Made by a program: the position numbers and the translations under genes
The notes under the pieces: model-generated
What the model was told of the DNA's origin: nothing
Seen by the model: the letters and a program-made list of their open reading frames with translations, nothing else
Database searches by the model: none
DNA from: Cerrena zonata
Taxonomy: Eukaryota > Basidiomycota > Agaricomycetes > Polyporales > Cerrenaceae
DNA: 64,000 nt
Reading direction: 5' to 3'
Assembly: GCA_038087015.1 (NCBI GenBank)
Contig: JASBNA010000002.1
Location: 1,674,001 to 1,738,000, forward strand
Shown here: positions 10,026 through 21,936 of the stretch, piece after piece
How positions within the stretch are numbered: the first letter of the stretch is position 1
Layout: the number at the start of each line of letters is the position of its first letter

Positions 10026-13000
10026 TCACTCATCATCACCCAACAACCATCCCAGTCCTTTCTGCAGTACACGGGTAGCCTGAGCTTCCACACCGTCGTA
10101 TGTCGGAATACTCCTCTCGCTACTTCTTGACCTATCCCGCTCCTGCGAAAGTAACGAACGACCTCGAGGCCCGACACCGAAGGGGAAGTTGGCAGCGACT
10201 TTATTGAACGCTTTGTTGGCCAAAGCAGCCGCATCTGCGTTAACGGGTAGTCCTGATGGGATATGAAGTTGTTGTAACCGTTCGGTCAACGACGTAGCTA
10301 CAGATTGGTTTGTAGAACGATTACGCGCTGTACGCTTGAGATCTCGCTTTTGACCGCTTTGACGGGCAGCTACTCGACTCTTGCGTTCCGTGATATCGAT
10401 GTCTTCTACACGATGCCATGCACTAAGAACATCGGTTATCCGGTCTGCAGGACAAAGTTCAACCGCCCGACCAAGAAGCGCCAACTTCTTCTGATTATCG
10501 TCGAATTCTGGATGTCGGCCAATCTGGAAACAAGCCACCCAGCAGACGTCACTAGCTTCAACGACGGTAGGATCGGCAGTACCGATTGATTGTCGAAGAT
10601 TCTGAACCGTCTCAACCATCCGCTGACCGACCTCATATGCCGAATCGTAATCTTCAGCTTGAAGCGCGGTATCTGCCAACATAGCGAGAGTCTTGACCTC
10701 TGCCACTACGTCATCCCGGAATCCCAATTTGTGTACGAGGTCAAGAATAACTTGTGTATGCTTGTAGGCGTCAGCGTTGTTAGAGAGCACTCGGGCTACC
10801 AATGACAGACGATCTTTCGTAAGGCGAATTTCAATTGGCGAAATCGGGATCCCCGGGCGGGACATGAGATTGAAGGAGCATAGCCGGGACGTCGCTTCGA
10901 TGAACTCTTTTTCCTTGGTGATTCGATCGGACGGTCGAGGGACGTTCAAGCTAGAACATAAGCGAGGTTAGACCCGGATAAAGTGGATATTTTGTTGAAC
11001 CTACCATTCGAACGCCAGTTTCATGTCACCAAAATGGTAGTTTCCGGAGCTGGCATTGTCGTAGAACTCCTGAGAGCAAGTCAAACAGATATCCTCTACT
11101 GCTAGAGGGTCGATTTCGAGATTGCTCTTCGACGAATGTAGCATGTTCTTCGCAATGTCGAATTCTGAGATAGATATGTAAATGTAGGTTATAATACAGG
11201 TTATAGTGAATATACTTACTTCCAGAACTGATCAACCCTTCGAAGAAAATCCGAGTGGCGTCGTCCTTGGAAAGAAGACAGAAACCACCCCTCAGTCCAC
11301 TTTCCCCAGATCCGGCGAGCTTTTGTCATATCATCCAGAAGCCACTCCCAGTCGTCTTGTAATGAAAGTTCATCGTCGGTACCTCCAGCTCTCCTTGCCA
11401 TCCTTTGAGCCCAAGCACGTTGTTCCATAATATTGCTATTGCTTCGCAGGAACCATCGTAACGGAGACGCGACACTCCACCGTGCAAAGATTTCGCCAGA
11501 CTCAAGATGGACGTCGAGAACATCCAACATACGTGATAGCGAGGTTGTAGGAAGGGGTTTGAAGAAGAGATAGATGTCGTTTGGTGTAGTCCGAGGACCT
11601 GACGTGGATGGTGTAACAAACGTGCCGAGAGAAGTAATAGTGGTATCAACCTCGTCTGCTTCATCATCGTCTTCTGGAGTGTCCCAGGCTGGTAGACATT
11701 CGAAAATGCGGCTCATGGTCGGCCACTCGTTAAGGCTGTCACTACCATAGAGACAAGCCAGGGCTAGCCTAGCCATGTCTTCGTCATCTTTGATTACTCG
11801 TGAAGCTGGGGGGAGAGTTGGTTTGGATGCCTCGAAAATGCCCGCGACGGTCTCCAAGGGTGCCTGAAGGATATATTCATACAACAGACGTTGTTGAAGT
11901 GATGGGATCAGGGTGTCCTGCACGCTCGGCACGGGCTTCAAGGACATATAAATAAGGTCTGACGAGGTGAGTGATATCATGAGAGATGGATTCTGGTCCT
12001 GAACCTGCCAGATACGCCCGAACAACGTCCAAGGGTTGAAGAGACTTCCATCGCTCCAATGTCCACTCGTCTTGGTTCACACCTTCGAGTGAAGGAGTAT
12101 CATATACGAGGCGAGAGATTAGCGAGAGATCTTCTCCAATCTCATCCAACCCGACGACACCCTGTGAGGCGGCGTGCTGAACTAATGAGAATGCTACATC
12201 GACCATCCCTGTGGTAGACATGATCATGTTGATTCGTTCTCGGTACCAAGACAGGAGCTGCTCAGCAGGAAGTGCGTCGTATTGGGGAGTTACTGGAGTT
12301 GACGAGATGGAAGTTTGCCCCACGGTGAAGGAAACTTGAGACTTCAGCAAGGAATCCTGAATATCCTTTTGCTCTGTCCAATCAGGTTCGGGTCTAGGGA
12401 CACTGAAAGTTGGCTTCTGTTCGATATCAGAAACGGGGTCAAGTCCTGGTAATACGTCCCTATACTCTTCCGGAGATGAATGTTCAGGTATGCTATCAAA
12501 AATAGCAAACCGATATGGCCACAATGCTGGACCATGCTTCTCCAGAACGACCTTGGCAGCTGCGAAGTATTCCATAGAAGCGAGCAAGCAGGCAATGTCG
12601 AGTAGCGGTGTTGTTAAGAAAGTATCCAGAGGGATAGGTGGTGCCTTAGTTTTGGAGGAATTCTTCGGCTGGTCTTCAGCATCATCTGCCCAAGGATCAT
12701 CCTCCCATTCCTCGTCAACTTCTTCCTCTACGGATTCGTCCTGTTCCGGAGCATCTTGCAAGAGGACTTCTTTGAAAGTATCCAGACGGTCTAAACGGCC
12801 CAGGAGTACAGAGCGTAAATGACACAATCGTGCATCGACAGGATGGCTACGGAAATGGTTTGAAAGGGCACTATTCCGTCTTTGCTCGGGAGTAGAAGTA
12901 CTAGATCCCGCAGATAGGTTCGTCTTCGTCTTCGTCAATTGGGGGACTTGTCCCACACGCTACGACTCCTCTCCACAGCAGCCTCTGTTCGCTTCAGTCC

Positions 13001-13186
13001 AAGGTCAAGCAACGCCTGTTGCAAGGTCAGGTCATTGACCAGTCGATCGGCACAAGCTGCAACAACCCAAAGGTCGTCGGATGCAGGTATCAGGCATTCC
13101 TGAATGTCATTAAGCGTTAGTTCATCGTCAGGAATGCTATTCCAACGGGCGTAGGGTGTCAGTGTCGTGGAGGAGGTGGACGCCAT
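10026..13186 (-). CDS. SEC39: SEC39-domain protein, about 1000 aa, with two apparent single-base insertions
   Basis: Sec39 is a subunit of the Dsl1 tethering complex that captures Golgi-derived COPI vesicles at the ER. Exons: 13186-12948, 12900-11220, 11164-11005 and 10950-10026. Family blocks are spread over the whole length: RSHPVDARLCHLRSVLLGRL, VRPYLYVLEARAERAGHPDP, LLYEYILQAPLETVAGIFEA, ARLALACLYGSDSLNEWPT, FARWSVASPLRWFL, LLSKDDATRIFFEGLISSG and EKEFIEATSRLCSFNLMSRP. These blocks do not share one frame. The frame changes once between about 11907 and 11889, and again at an A run (plus strand TTTT, 11321-11324). Each change is equivalent to one extra base. Removing one base at each site gives a continuous protein of about 1000 residues. 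Sequence error is more likely than gene decay, because conservation continues on both sides of each shift. Confidence 0.85.
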
Positions 13187-13502
13187 AGTGAAAGCGTAGT
13201 ATGATGACACGTGCAGACGCGACGTAGGTACGATCGGTGGCTTGGCGCTCAATGTACGTGTAAGTATGCAGGTTTCCTGGTTTCACTCATAGCTATAGCA
13301 GTCGAGACAAATGGGGAGTAAAGAGCTATTATTACAATGACCGTAATACATGCCAGAAAGAAAAAGGGTGCGATCGAGCGAAGAACCCAACTAACCAAGT
13401 GCGAATAAAGTATACTACTTTTCATGCAAAACATAGATGGAGCATTCAACCAGGAAGAGCACTTCGTAACCTAGTCGAACGGGTATGATGTGAATCAACG
13501 GA
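13187..13502. other. Intergenic: SEC39 promoter and NIP7 3' flank
   Basis: The 316 bp lie between two genes on the minus strand. No gene or clear element is seen. Confidence 0.45.
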
Positions 13503-14320
13503 TTAGAATAATGTTTCCTGTATAATCGTTAGCCAAGGATGTTCGTAGTTTAGAATGTTGTGATTACTGACCTCATCACGAAGATATTCTCCAACATCAC
13601 TAAAGAAAAGAGGTTAGCAAAATACGATTATGAAATAGACCATTCGGTGCATACGCTTGGTGAAAGACAATAATTGCCGTTGGGTCCAGTTTTCTGGTGT
13701 CGATAGTCGAACGAGCAGTTACACCGAAACCCTGCAAAATGTCAACACAATTATCTGTTTCAAGACAGAAAATATGGCGTACTAATGGAACATCGTTCAT
13801 GCTGAAGACAACGACTCCTTGATGTTCCGGTGTATCTTCAGTTATCCGGCCCAGATGTGCCTTCAAGACATGATTGCCATACAAAAACGGCATTTCACCA
13901 TTAGGCTTAATCCAAATCTATTTCTCAACTTTCAATACAGAGCTGAACCCCCACTACAGAAAAAGACGCACCTTGTACTTAGCATACTGAGCAAGATAAT
14001 CCAACGAAGTAATGTGCAACTTGAATTTCCCACTCTTCGTGAACTTTCCAAAACATGTACCCAAGCTGACAAGGTTAGGACGTGCAACAGAGATAGCTAG
14101 TCGCATGGAAGATTCAGAGACATAGTAGACTCTGTCCTTGTGAAGTCGGAAACAGTATGGTTCGTCGGGTCGGTCGATCAAATGGACCAGGTTCTTGCCC
14201 TGCGTTGAAAATCGTCCATATCAGTTATTCGAGAGAACTCGAAGAATGAGACAGACTTACAACATAGTTGGCAAGCTTGGTAAAAACCGTTTTACTCTCT
14301 TCTTCTGTTAGAGGTCTCAT
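13503..14320 (-). CDS. NIP7: NIP7 60S ribosome biogenesis factor, 180 aa
   Basis: Nip7 is a small, highly conserved nucleolar/nuclear protein that binds RNA through a C-terminal PUA domain and is needed for 27S pre-rRNA processing and 60S assembly. Six exons: 14320-14261, 14199-13972, 13917-13783, 13731-13655, 13599-13572 and 13517-13503. The spliced protein is exactly 180 residues, the usual length. Visible blocks: start [20 protein letters not shown], then [79 protein letters not shown], and the last five codons (ETLF and stop) alone in a 15-nt exon. It is divergent from NRDE2 with 137 bp between start codons. Confidence 0.96.
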
Positions 14321-14457
14321 TTCCGACTTGGTGGGTGAACAGAAGAAGAAATGTAAAGTTCGAGCGTCTGCGCAAATCTCAGTACGATCTCTCAAGTCTA
14401 TGGGCGCTTCTCAGGCTAGAACCTGAACTGCTTGCAGACTTCGACCGCGTCATTGGA
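14321..14457. promoter_or_regulatory. Short divergent promoter region NIP7/NRDE2
   Basis: Only 137 bp separate the NIP7 (-) and NRDE2 (+) start codons, so the two promoters must overlap or be shared. No TATA box is evident. Confidence 0.5.
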
Positions 14458-17400
14458 ATGTCTGCACCCTCGTTTAAATCCTTTCCGCCTTCATTTAGCT
14501 CATTTCCTGAACTAGAACCTGGTCCTAGTAAACCCAAGGAGGAACCTAAAAAGAAAGAGAAGAAAGAGCGTCGCGAGAAGGAGAAAGAATCGACTAAAGG
14601 TTCTAAAGACCGGAAACATCATGACAAGGATAAGGACCGGAAACATAGTCGACGAGAGACAGACGAGGATAGTGGCTCTCGGAAACACAAGTCTAAGAAA
14701 CACAAACACCGTGATCGCGAACCAGACTACTCTAAAGATTTGAAGCAAGATAACTATAACCCGAGTTACCAGGATTCACAATCCTTACTTGACGGCAAAC
14801 CCTTGTTCTTCTCTGATGGTCGAGGAGATGCTTTGAATGTCACGTATGGGAGTATACATGCTGGCGATGTTCCAAAATACTATCCTGTTGCTCGTGAGTG
14901 CTCTGCCTCATACTTCAACGGCATCTGACCAAAGCCCAAGGCGGTAGGAAGGTCATGGGTCTTCCAGCCCTTACTGCTATACATAAGGGTCATCACAGTA
15001 TCGTGCTAGATGTTGGTAGTGGCCGACGAAAGGTATGTCGTTTCACTAATATATTTACACCCCTTGCTAAGTGATATGATGTATAGACGCAAGGACTTAC
15101 AGACTCCAGCTCTCGTCACCTCTTGCAAGCACCGCCCAAACGCAGACTCATCCCCGTGCCTGGTGGGACAGACAAATCCCAAGAAGTCGACGGCTTCATT
15201 CGGATCTCTAGTCGTAAACCTCGTAGCGGTGACCCCTCATACCGTGCTATCACTGAAGGGAAACACGATTCCGACTCCTCATCCGCTTCATCTCCCTCCG
15301 GAAGTGAAGACGAAGGGAGCTCAAGCGACGACTCAGATACCGTACCCGAGACTTCCCTCCAAGCCACCCTAAGATCCCTAGGAGAAAGAGTAGCTTCCGA
15401 TCCATCTTCCATCCCAACCTGGCTTTCCCTACTCTCACATACCCTCTCAACCATCCCCACATCCTCAAAGAACGCCACGAAAGCGCGTTCAGAAATATCC
15501 GTCTCGATCCTCTCTAAAGCCCTCAAAGGCCACCCCACTAACACACGTTCCAGGAGCTTACGCCTAAAATACCTCCAAGCCGGCTCCGAACTATGGACCG
15601 AGGAACAAACACGGACCGAATGGGAAGAAGCTCTGAAATATGGAGGGAATGAGATTTGGTTGGATTGGTTAGATTGGCGTATACGAAGAGTGGAGAGAGA
15701 TTTGGATGGGATTGTTGAGAGTGCGAAACGCGCTTATGCGGTGCTGGGGATGGATGAGATGACAAGGTTGAGGGTGTTTTGGAGGGTGGCGGTGGCTTTT
15801 AGTGATGCTGGGTATACGGAGAGAGCTATGGCTGCTTTTCAAGCTCAGGCTGAACTGTAAGGCTTCAATATTTCTTGTTTGACTACACACATTTCGAGAT
15901 TTACTGACAAACATTTATTATAGGACATATCATCAATCCTCTAGCCTCCGTTTCCAAACAGAGGAGTCGAAACTTGATGCTCTCGAGGAATTTTGGGACT
16001 CAGAAACCACGCGCATAGGTGAACCTGAAGCGAAAGGCTGGGCTGCCTGGTTTGATTCTGGTAAACCGGAACCTATTACATTCCCTCCTTCTCGAAAAGC
16101 AGAACACGATATCTCACATATGGATCCATACATTCGATGGTCAGCTCAGGAATTACAAGATGATAAGATTTCGCTTCTCCCAAGACGAACTGTAGATGAA
16201 GATGAGGGTAGTGACCCTTATTCGACAATCTTATTCTCAGATATCCGACCGTTGCTCTTCTCGTTAACCTCGGTTCAGGCTCGACGTGCATTTAGGATTA
16301 TCTGGTTATCATTCTTGGGTCTAAATATTCCTGGTTTTGTGAACTCTCTATCTGAAACTCCTACCGAAACCTCAGACGACCGGTGGGCATCCAAACATCT
16401 TAATTCCGAGGCATTCTTCCAGGCAATATTTCCCTCTTTGTCGTCTGTGCGACGGATCACCGGGGATTCTGAGCTAGGTGTGCTTATCGGACGAGAACCG
16501 GAGTATTGCTCGGTATTTGGGCCTGTCAAGAATTCGAGGTTTGATGTTTTGAAACCACTTGATATTATTGGGAAGACGGGTTGGACTGTTTGGGACAAAC
16601 GAGATGTGGAGGGAGTTGATGAGGATATTGTAAGAGAGGTTTTCAGAATGTGCAGGTTTCAGCAAGACGAGACAGAGTGGGATGATCTCATGCTTGCTTT
16701 TGAAACGGCTGTTAATCCCAAGAAGTATGTCACGACTCTCATGAAATTGATCAAATCACTCATCTCACGAATTTCCACATAGCGCTGTCAAAAAGTCGAA
16801 GACTGCCCTGGCCAAAAGTCCAGATTCTCTCCCTCGCTGGGCAGCTCACGCTCGAATTGAACGTATTCGAGGTCGCTTTGACGATACTCGGAAAGTATAT
16901 CAAAACGTCCTCTCATCCACACCTTCCCCCTCTTCCTATTCCACAATCTGGTGGGACTGGGCGGAACTGGAATGGCTCTCAAACAATCCCGACGCCGCTC
17001 TCCAAGTGATCTTACGTTCTTCCGGAACCCATGGTACTGGTGGGATCGTTATTCTCAGAGCCAAACGACACATGGACGACCTGATCAATCAAATCCCCAC
17101 TTCTCAGTGGAAAGACCGCGAAGGCTGGATAAAGCTGAGAGCGCTATTGGAATTGCTCTCGTCTTCTATCCGGGGTGCCCTGAGTTACTTGGATACAGCA
17201 CTACTCTCCTTGAGTCCTGGTAGCACATCACATGAGAGTTTAACGATAGCGGTTCTGCTATTCGTTTATTATGATGGTGTTGTGCTGAAGGATCCCATAC
17301 CGCCTTCTCTTCTGCGAGAAAGGGCAGAACAGGCTATCGGATTGTATCCGAATAATACGATAGTCCTCGGATTCTTTCTGGAATCACAGAAGGGCGAACG

Positions 17401-18041
17401 GGTGTGGGGTCGCATGCGTGCTTTGCTTGGGGAACATGATGTACACGATATCTCGAAGGAGAAGGGGGTCGCTCGGCGGATTGCAGATGTGTGGATTGCA
17501 GGATGGGAGAAGGACAGATGGGAAGCCGAGATTGAGCGGACGAGGAACGGGCTTTCTAATGCGGTCTTACATGAACGGTAACTAACCGGTCTATACATAT
17601 CGCTAAATGATTTAAAGCTGACACTACGTTTGTACACTAGGACGCAAAGGCAGCCCGATCTTGTGGCGAGTCTATCTGGAGTTTGAGATACGGAACAATG
17701 AATTGCAACGGGCCAAGAAGTTGTTATTCCGGGCGGTGGGGGAATGCCCGCTTGTCAAAGGTACGCTAAAAGTCGAACATGGATCGAGACTAGTGCTGAT
17801 TGGAGGTGTCATAGAACTTTATTTATTGGCTTTCGGGCCTTTGCGGTCGGTGTTTACTTCGCGCGAGTTGAATGACTGGGCGGAAACGATGGCGGAGCGG
17901 GGTATTCGGATGAGGACGGGACTCGATGAGGAGTTGGAGGGGTGGAAGGACGCAGAAGAGGATAGTGGCAGTGAGGATGGGGGAATGGCGGACGAGATGG
18001 AGTATAATGCGAGTGAGCTTAGAAGACTGCGGCCGTACTGA
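14458..18041 (+). CDS. NRDE2: NRDE2 family nuclear RNA-regulation protein, about 1079 aa, one apparent frameshift
   Basis: NRDE-2 proteins act in the nucleus with the exosome helicase MTR4 and in co-transcriptional RNA silencing (S. pombe Nrl1). Exons: 14458-14893, 14941-15032, 15087-15856, 15924-16724, 16783-17577, 17641-17760 and 17815-18041. The N-terminus is a Lys/Glu/Arg-rich charged region (KEEPKKKEKKERREKEKEST). It is followed by the conserved MTR4-binding type start (RKVMGLPALTAIHKG) and a long HAT/TPR-like helical repeat region (IWWDWAELEWLS, RVYLEFEIRNNELQRAKKLL, YLLAFGPLRSVF). In the sixth exon the frame is displaced by one base near 17645-17649; removing one A from an AAA run restores family reading (RTQGSPILWRVYLEF). 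The C-terminus is acidic. Everything else is in frame. Confidence 0.88.
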
Positions 18042-18450
18042 ATGTGATGTAAACCTAACCCTATGGGGAGTAGAGAGGATGTAATTGTGGGGTAGACGCC
18101 CATAAAGGTGTGCAAACATGGGTGGACAAATAGGAACAAACAGGGTGTTGAGTGAGAACAAGGGATGGTGGTGGTGGGACAACACGCCGAGGCAGAGAAC
18201 GCTCTCCCACCACACGAGGCTCCCCCGCTTGCTGTCTCCACACCACTCGCCTCTCGCTTTTCTTCCTTCCGTCGACTCCTCCCTTTGTGCTTTGCTTTTA
18301 TTCTTCCCCGCGCTGGTCCCATGTCCCCACAATAAACACCCCTCGACTCGCCAAAGACGCTCTCTAGCTTAACCGAACCTCTCAAGCAACTCTATAATCC
18401 TACCCTCGCACGGGTCTCTAATTCTTGACAACCTACCTTCTCCTTCTTCT
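18042..18450. other. Intergenic: NRDE2 3' flank and BYR4 promoter
   Basis: The 409 bp between two + strand genes include a C/T-rich stretch at about 18190-18350 before the BYR4 start, consistent with a leader or promoter. No gene is seen. Confidence 0.45.
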
Positions 18451-21177
18451 ATGACTGCCATTCCTGCTCCTACTATCGTCCTATCTGGCGAAGAGTGGCC
18501 CGACGCCGATTTCGATCTCCCAGATGGTGAACCCATACACGCCTCAGACGCAGAGTCCGACAAGGACGAAGACTGGGATGCTGAGTTTGACCTCGGTTCC
18601 TCTGCTGGTGCAAAACCAATGCTTTCACTGGAACCTATAGCCCTCGACTCAGATCCCAAGCCTGCCCCTCAGATGTTCACCATTCGTCCACCACTATTAC
18701 CCTCTTCGCCTTCGGATGACGACGAGGATGAAGGTGTCTCCACAATTAAAGCAACCGCTTTCCCAAAGATTTCTGCGAAGCCATCTCAGCCTCCACCCAC
18801 CATCGACGAAGACTTTGAAGATGGCTTGGCTCTACCTGATGATCTCACACAACTCTCCCTGCGACCGCTTTCGCTAAAGACACAATCATCCAAGTCCTCA
18901 CTCGAATGGGGCGAGAAGGATCAGACATCGTCATCTCAATCCTCAGACGCTCCGTCCTCTCTTGGCTTTGCTGACAGCTATCCATCATCCAACTACACTT
19001 CAGCATCGCTACCAGAAACGGAGACCGAGGACGATGACGACGAAGGCGACCTTGAAGGTCTTGTCATCCCCTCTGGCCTGTTTGAGTCAGGCCAGAGCGG
19101 CAAGAAGCTTGCCAAGCTCCTCGAGGCAAAGAAGAAGACTGCTTACGACGACGATCGTGTCAAGATAGCTAGCCCTGACCCCGAAGATGACTTCGAGATG
19201 GGTCTCGTTCTGGACGATGATTCGGAACTTAGCGCTACCAAACTACTACAAACGGCTCAGCAAAAATCTCAGCGAGTCCTAGTACCAGCAATTACCAGGA
19301 GCAAGAGTGTTCCACCACGGACAGCTCCTCCAACACGGCCTCCTTCGAGACCAAAGTTTGATCGTGCAAAGTCTCCGAGTAACCCTCCAGTATCTTCAGC
19401 CCAACAACTCCGCCGCCTCAACGCCCCTCCTTCACCTCCCCGACCCTCGCCGGCACGTTCACAAACGTACAGCCAGGCCGTTACCTCCGCTCCTTCATCC
19501 TCATTTTCTTTCCTCGCACCTAAGCCCGGAAGTCTTCGCATTCAGAAGTCACATTCCGGCCTCAAGCCTCCTTCCCCGACATCCACGCGGAAGCTAGCCC
19601 GCAAAGCATCGTTGCCTGCTTTATCAGATTCAGTACAGCCTGAAGCATCAGGCTCAGGTTCTGCAAGTGGTGCACCTTCAGCACGTTATGAAACTCCCAC
19701 GGCCTCCTCGCGGGCAAAGACTCATACCAATTCGACTGGTCGCCTCACTCATTTGGACTATAATGTTCCTCCAACAAGACCATCTACCCCATCATCGAAT
19801 CCTGTTGCCCTGCGTCTCACAATGCCTACTTCTTCATCACGTCTCAAGGCGCGTCCCCCAATCTCCTCAGTGTTCCCTGGTTCAGCAACATCGACTGTTG
19901 CTCCGCCACTCCCCCGATCCACCTCTCCCTCACCCTTCGCGCGTACCCCCTCTCGGCCACCCTCACGTCCAAAATCCCGTACAAGCAGTGGTACATCGAA
20001 CTCACCTATTCCTCAACCTCCCAAAGTTTTAAAACGCCCTAAAAGGCCAAAAACATATGGTGATGGTACGGAACTAGATGGTATAGAAGATCTCCCCCTC
20101 AATAGAGAAAAAGAGAGCAAATACCGTGTTGCTCCCAAGGGATATGGAAATCGAGTACCCGGTGCTTCGTACGCGAAAGTTGCAGAAAGTGCCGCTTCTT
20201 CATCGAGTAAAGGCACACTTCGTCGGACACGGAAACGGGATCTCTCGTTCGGTAGTGGTGAGTTCCGTTGTATAGCTATTAGATTTCTTTCAACTTCTTA
20301 CACATTTGTTCCGTAGATGTTGCCAATTCTGCACCGCCTTCCAAAACGCTGAAACGCACAGGAAGACTCGAGTCAACAAGTCGGCATACGGAAGGGGAAC
20401 TCTTTGTAAAAAAGAAGTCCCCAACGTCACCGAACCAAACCAAACGCAAGCCGACGCTGATACGCAATCTTGGTGGTTCCAATGCCCCCAAAGGTCAGTG
20501 CCCTGTGTCACTCTGAGTCTTTGTTCTTTGTCTTATTGTTTCAATGCGCGCTTGTAGTCGTCGGTGAGATGAAATGGAACCCACAAACACTACGATGGGA
20601 AGGCAATGACCAAGCCCTCCGTGATTTCGATGCTGCAGTTGGGACATCGACACGGCCCGCTCTCATCACCCATCTTACTGGTTCCTCCATTGGTTCCCCT
20701 GTTGGTTCCCTCGCATCCGGTGCCCGGGTCGTAGGAAACATGATCTTCGATCCCTCACGGATGTGCTGGATATCGACTCTTCCACCGGAAGAAGATGAAC
20801 CAGACGTCTTTGCGGATCTTGCAGATGACGAAGACGAGGATTGGGAAGTCAAAGGCGGTACCATCCGTGCTAATCAACCTGGTTCAGCAACAAATACAAA
20901 TGCACCCCCTCTTTCCAGCTCGAGTGGTTCACGGAAGCAAGCACCCAGTCCTGCGCTCAGTCATCGACGAAGTTTGTCAGATGCTGAGAGCGATCGGGGC
21001 TCGAGAGCATCGTATGTATGCAAAGTGGATACTGACTTCCGTGACAAATGTCGGGCTGCTGAGGAACGCCATCGGGCTGAGATGAAAGGTTGGGTCCCCT
21101 CTCACTCAACCTCTCACGCGGAGTCAGATCGTACGCATCTTTTCGAGATCCGTGCACTGGCTACTCGTCAATATTAA
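18451..21177 (+). CDS. byr4: BYR4/Bfa1 cytokinesis regulator, 867 aa
   Basis: Byr4 (S. pombe) and Bfa1 (yeast) form the two-part GAP with Cdc16/Bub2 that restrains the Spg1/Tem1 GTPase at the spindle pole body, controlling septation and mitotic exit. Three exons: 18451-20257, 20317-20493 and 20558-21177. The N-terminus has an acidic conserved block (EEWPDADFDLPDGEPI). The middle is Ser/Pro-rich and probably disordered. The C-terminus holds the family hallmark EMKWNPQTLRWEGNDQALRD, then RPALITHLTG, NMIFDPSRMCWISTLP and VFADLADDEDEDWE, and finishes with FRDKCRAAEERHRAEMKGW and LFEIRALATRQY. Both introns join the expected motifs in frame. The start is the first ATG after a C/T-rich leader. Confidence 0.9.
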
Positions 21178-21936
21178 TCTTCAACCTGGATTTGTTTTCT
21201 TCTTTTTCTTTTTTTCTGTATATGCTCACCACCTCAGGCTCACATGGATATTGTTTTCTACGACCATTATGACGAACCGTCCTCTCCTTGTTTTATTTTT
21301 GTCTCTCGTCTCCTCTTTTCGTGTTCATCGTTTTGTCTCACCTTTTTGTGCGCTGTCTTATCCGTCTTGTCGCATACTGATTCTTTTTTAACCTACCCCC
21401 TACCCCCCTACTCGCCTATGTTTCTTGTGCCATACCTTTTTCCACTCCGCATCTTCGTTTCTTGTTGTTGAATGCCGGATGTGTTCTCTCTCTCCTCAAT
21501 CTCGTTGTGTTTTTTGTCGCCTCTCTTGACGGTTATGGGTTCTACTCTCCTTATTACGCTACTTTTGTCCTCTCTTCCGACTTCGTTGCTTTCCCTATCA
21601 TCCCTAGTATGTATACAACTATATGGAATACAACCAACCAAATCATGACAATCTCCATACTACCGGTGTGAATCCCGTCTCTGCGAGCTGAAGGAAAGTA
21701 TTCTCTTGGCTATCCCCACACCCCCATTACACCATCTACGCCAAGACTCTGCGATCGACCGATCAGTCAACTCTATCACCCCAGCTTGCAAAGGCTTCAC
21801 GACCATGCCAACAAGCTGGATAAGATAGCGATTCCCTCCACTCCGACACACATTCGTTATCGCATGCCAACTCTCGCCCGGGGAACGCCACAATTCACAA
21901 TTAATGATATTGACCCATTGTATGTCCTACTAGGAT
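21178..21936. other. Intergenic, pyrimidine-rich, with a three-codon upstream ORF before ureD
   Basis: The first 460 bp after the BYR4 stop are strongly C/T-rich on +, like the region after the gene ending at 9260. Near ureD a short ATG frame (21922-21933) ends just before the ureD start codon at 21937. No gene is supported. Confidence 0.45.

Noticed and set aside
9433..10083. 216-codon ATG frame on the + strand
   Set aside because: Its Phe/Leu/Ser/Pro-rich content follows from C/T-rich DNA, it overlaps the end of SEC39 on the other strand, and it matches no family I know.
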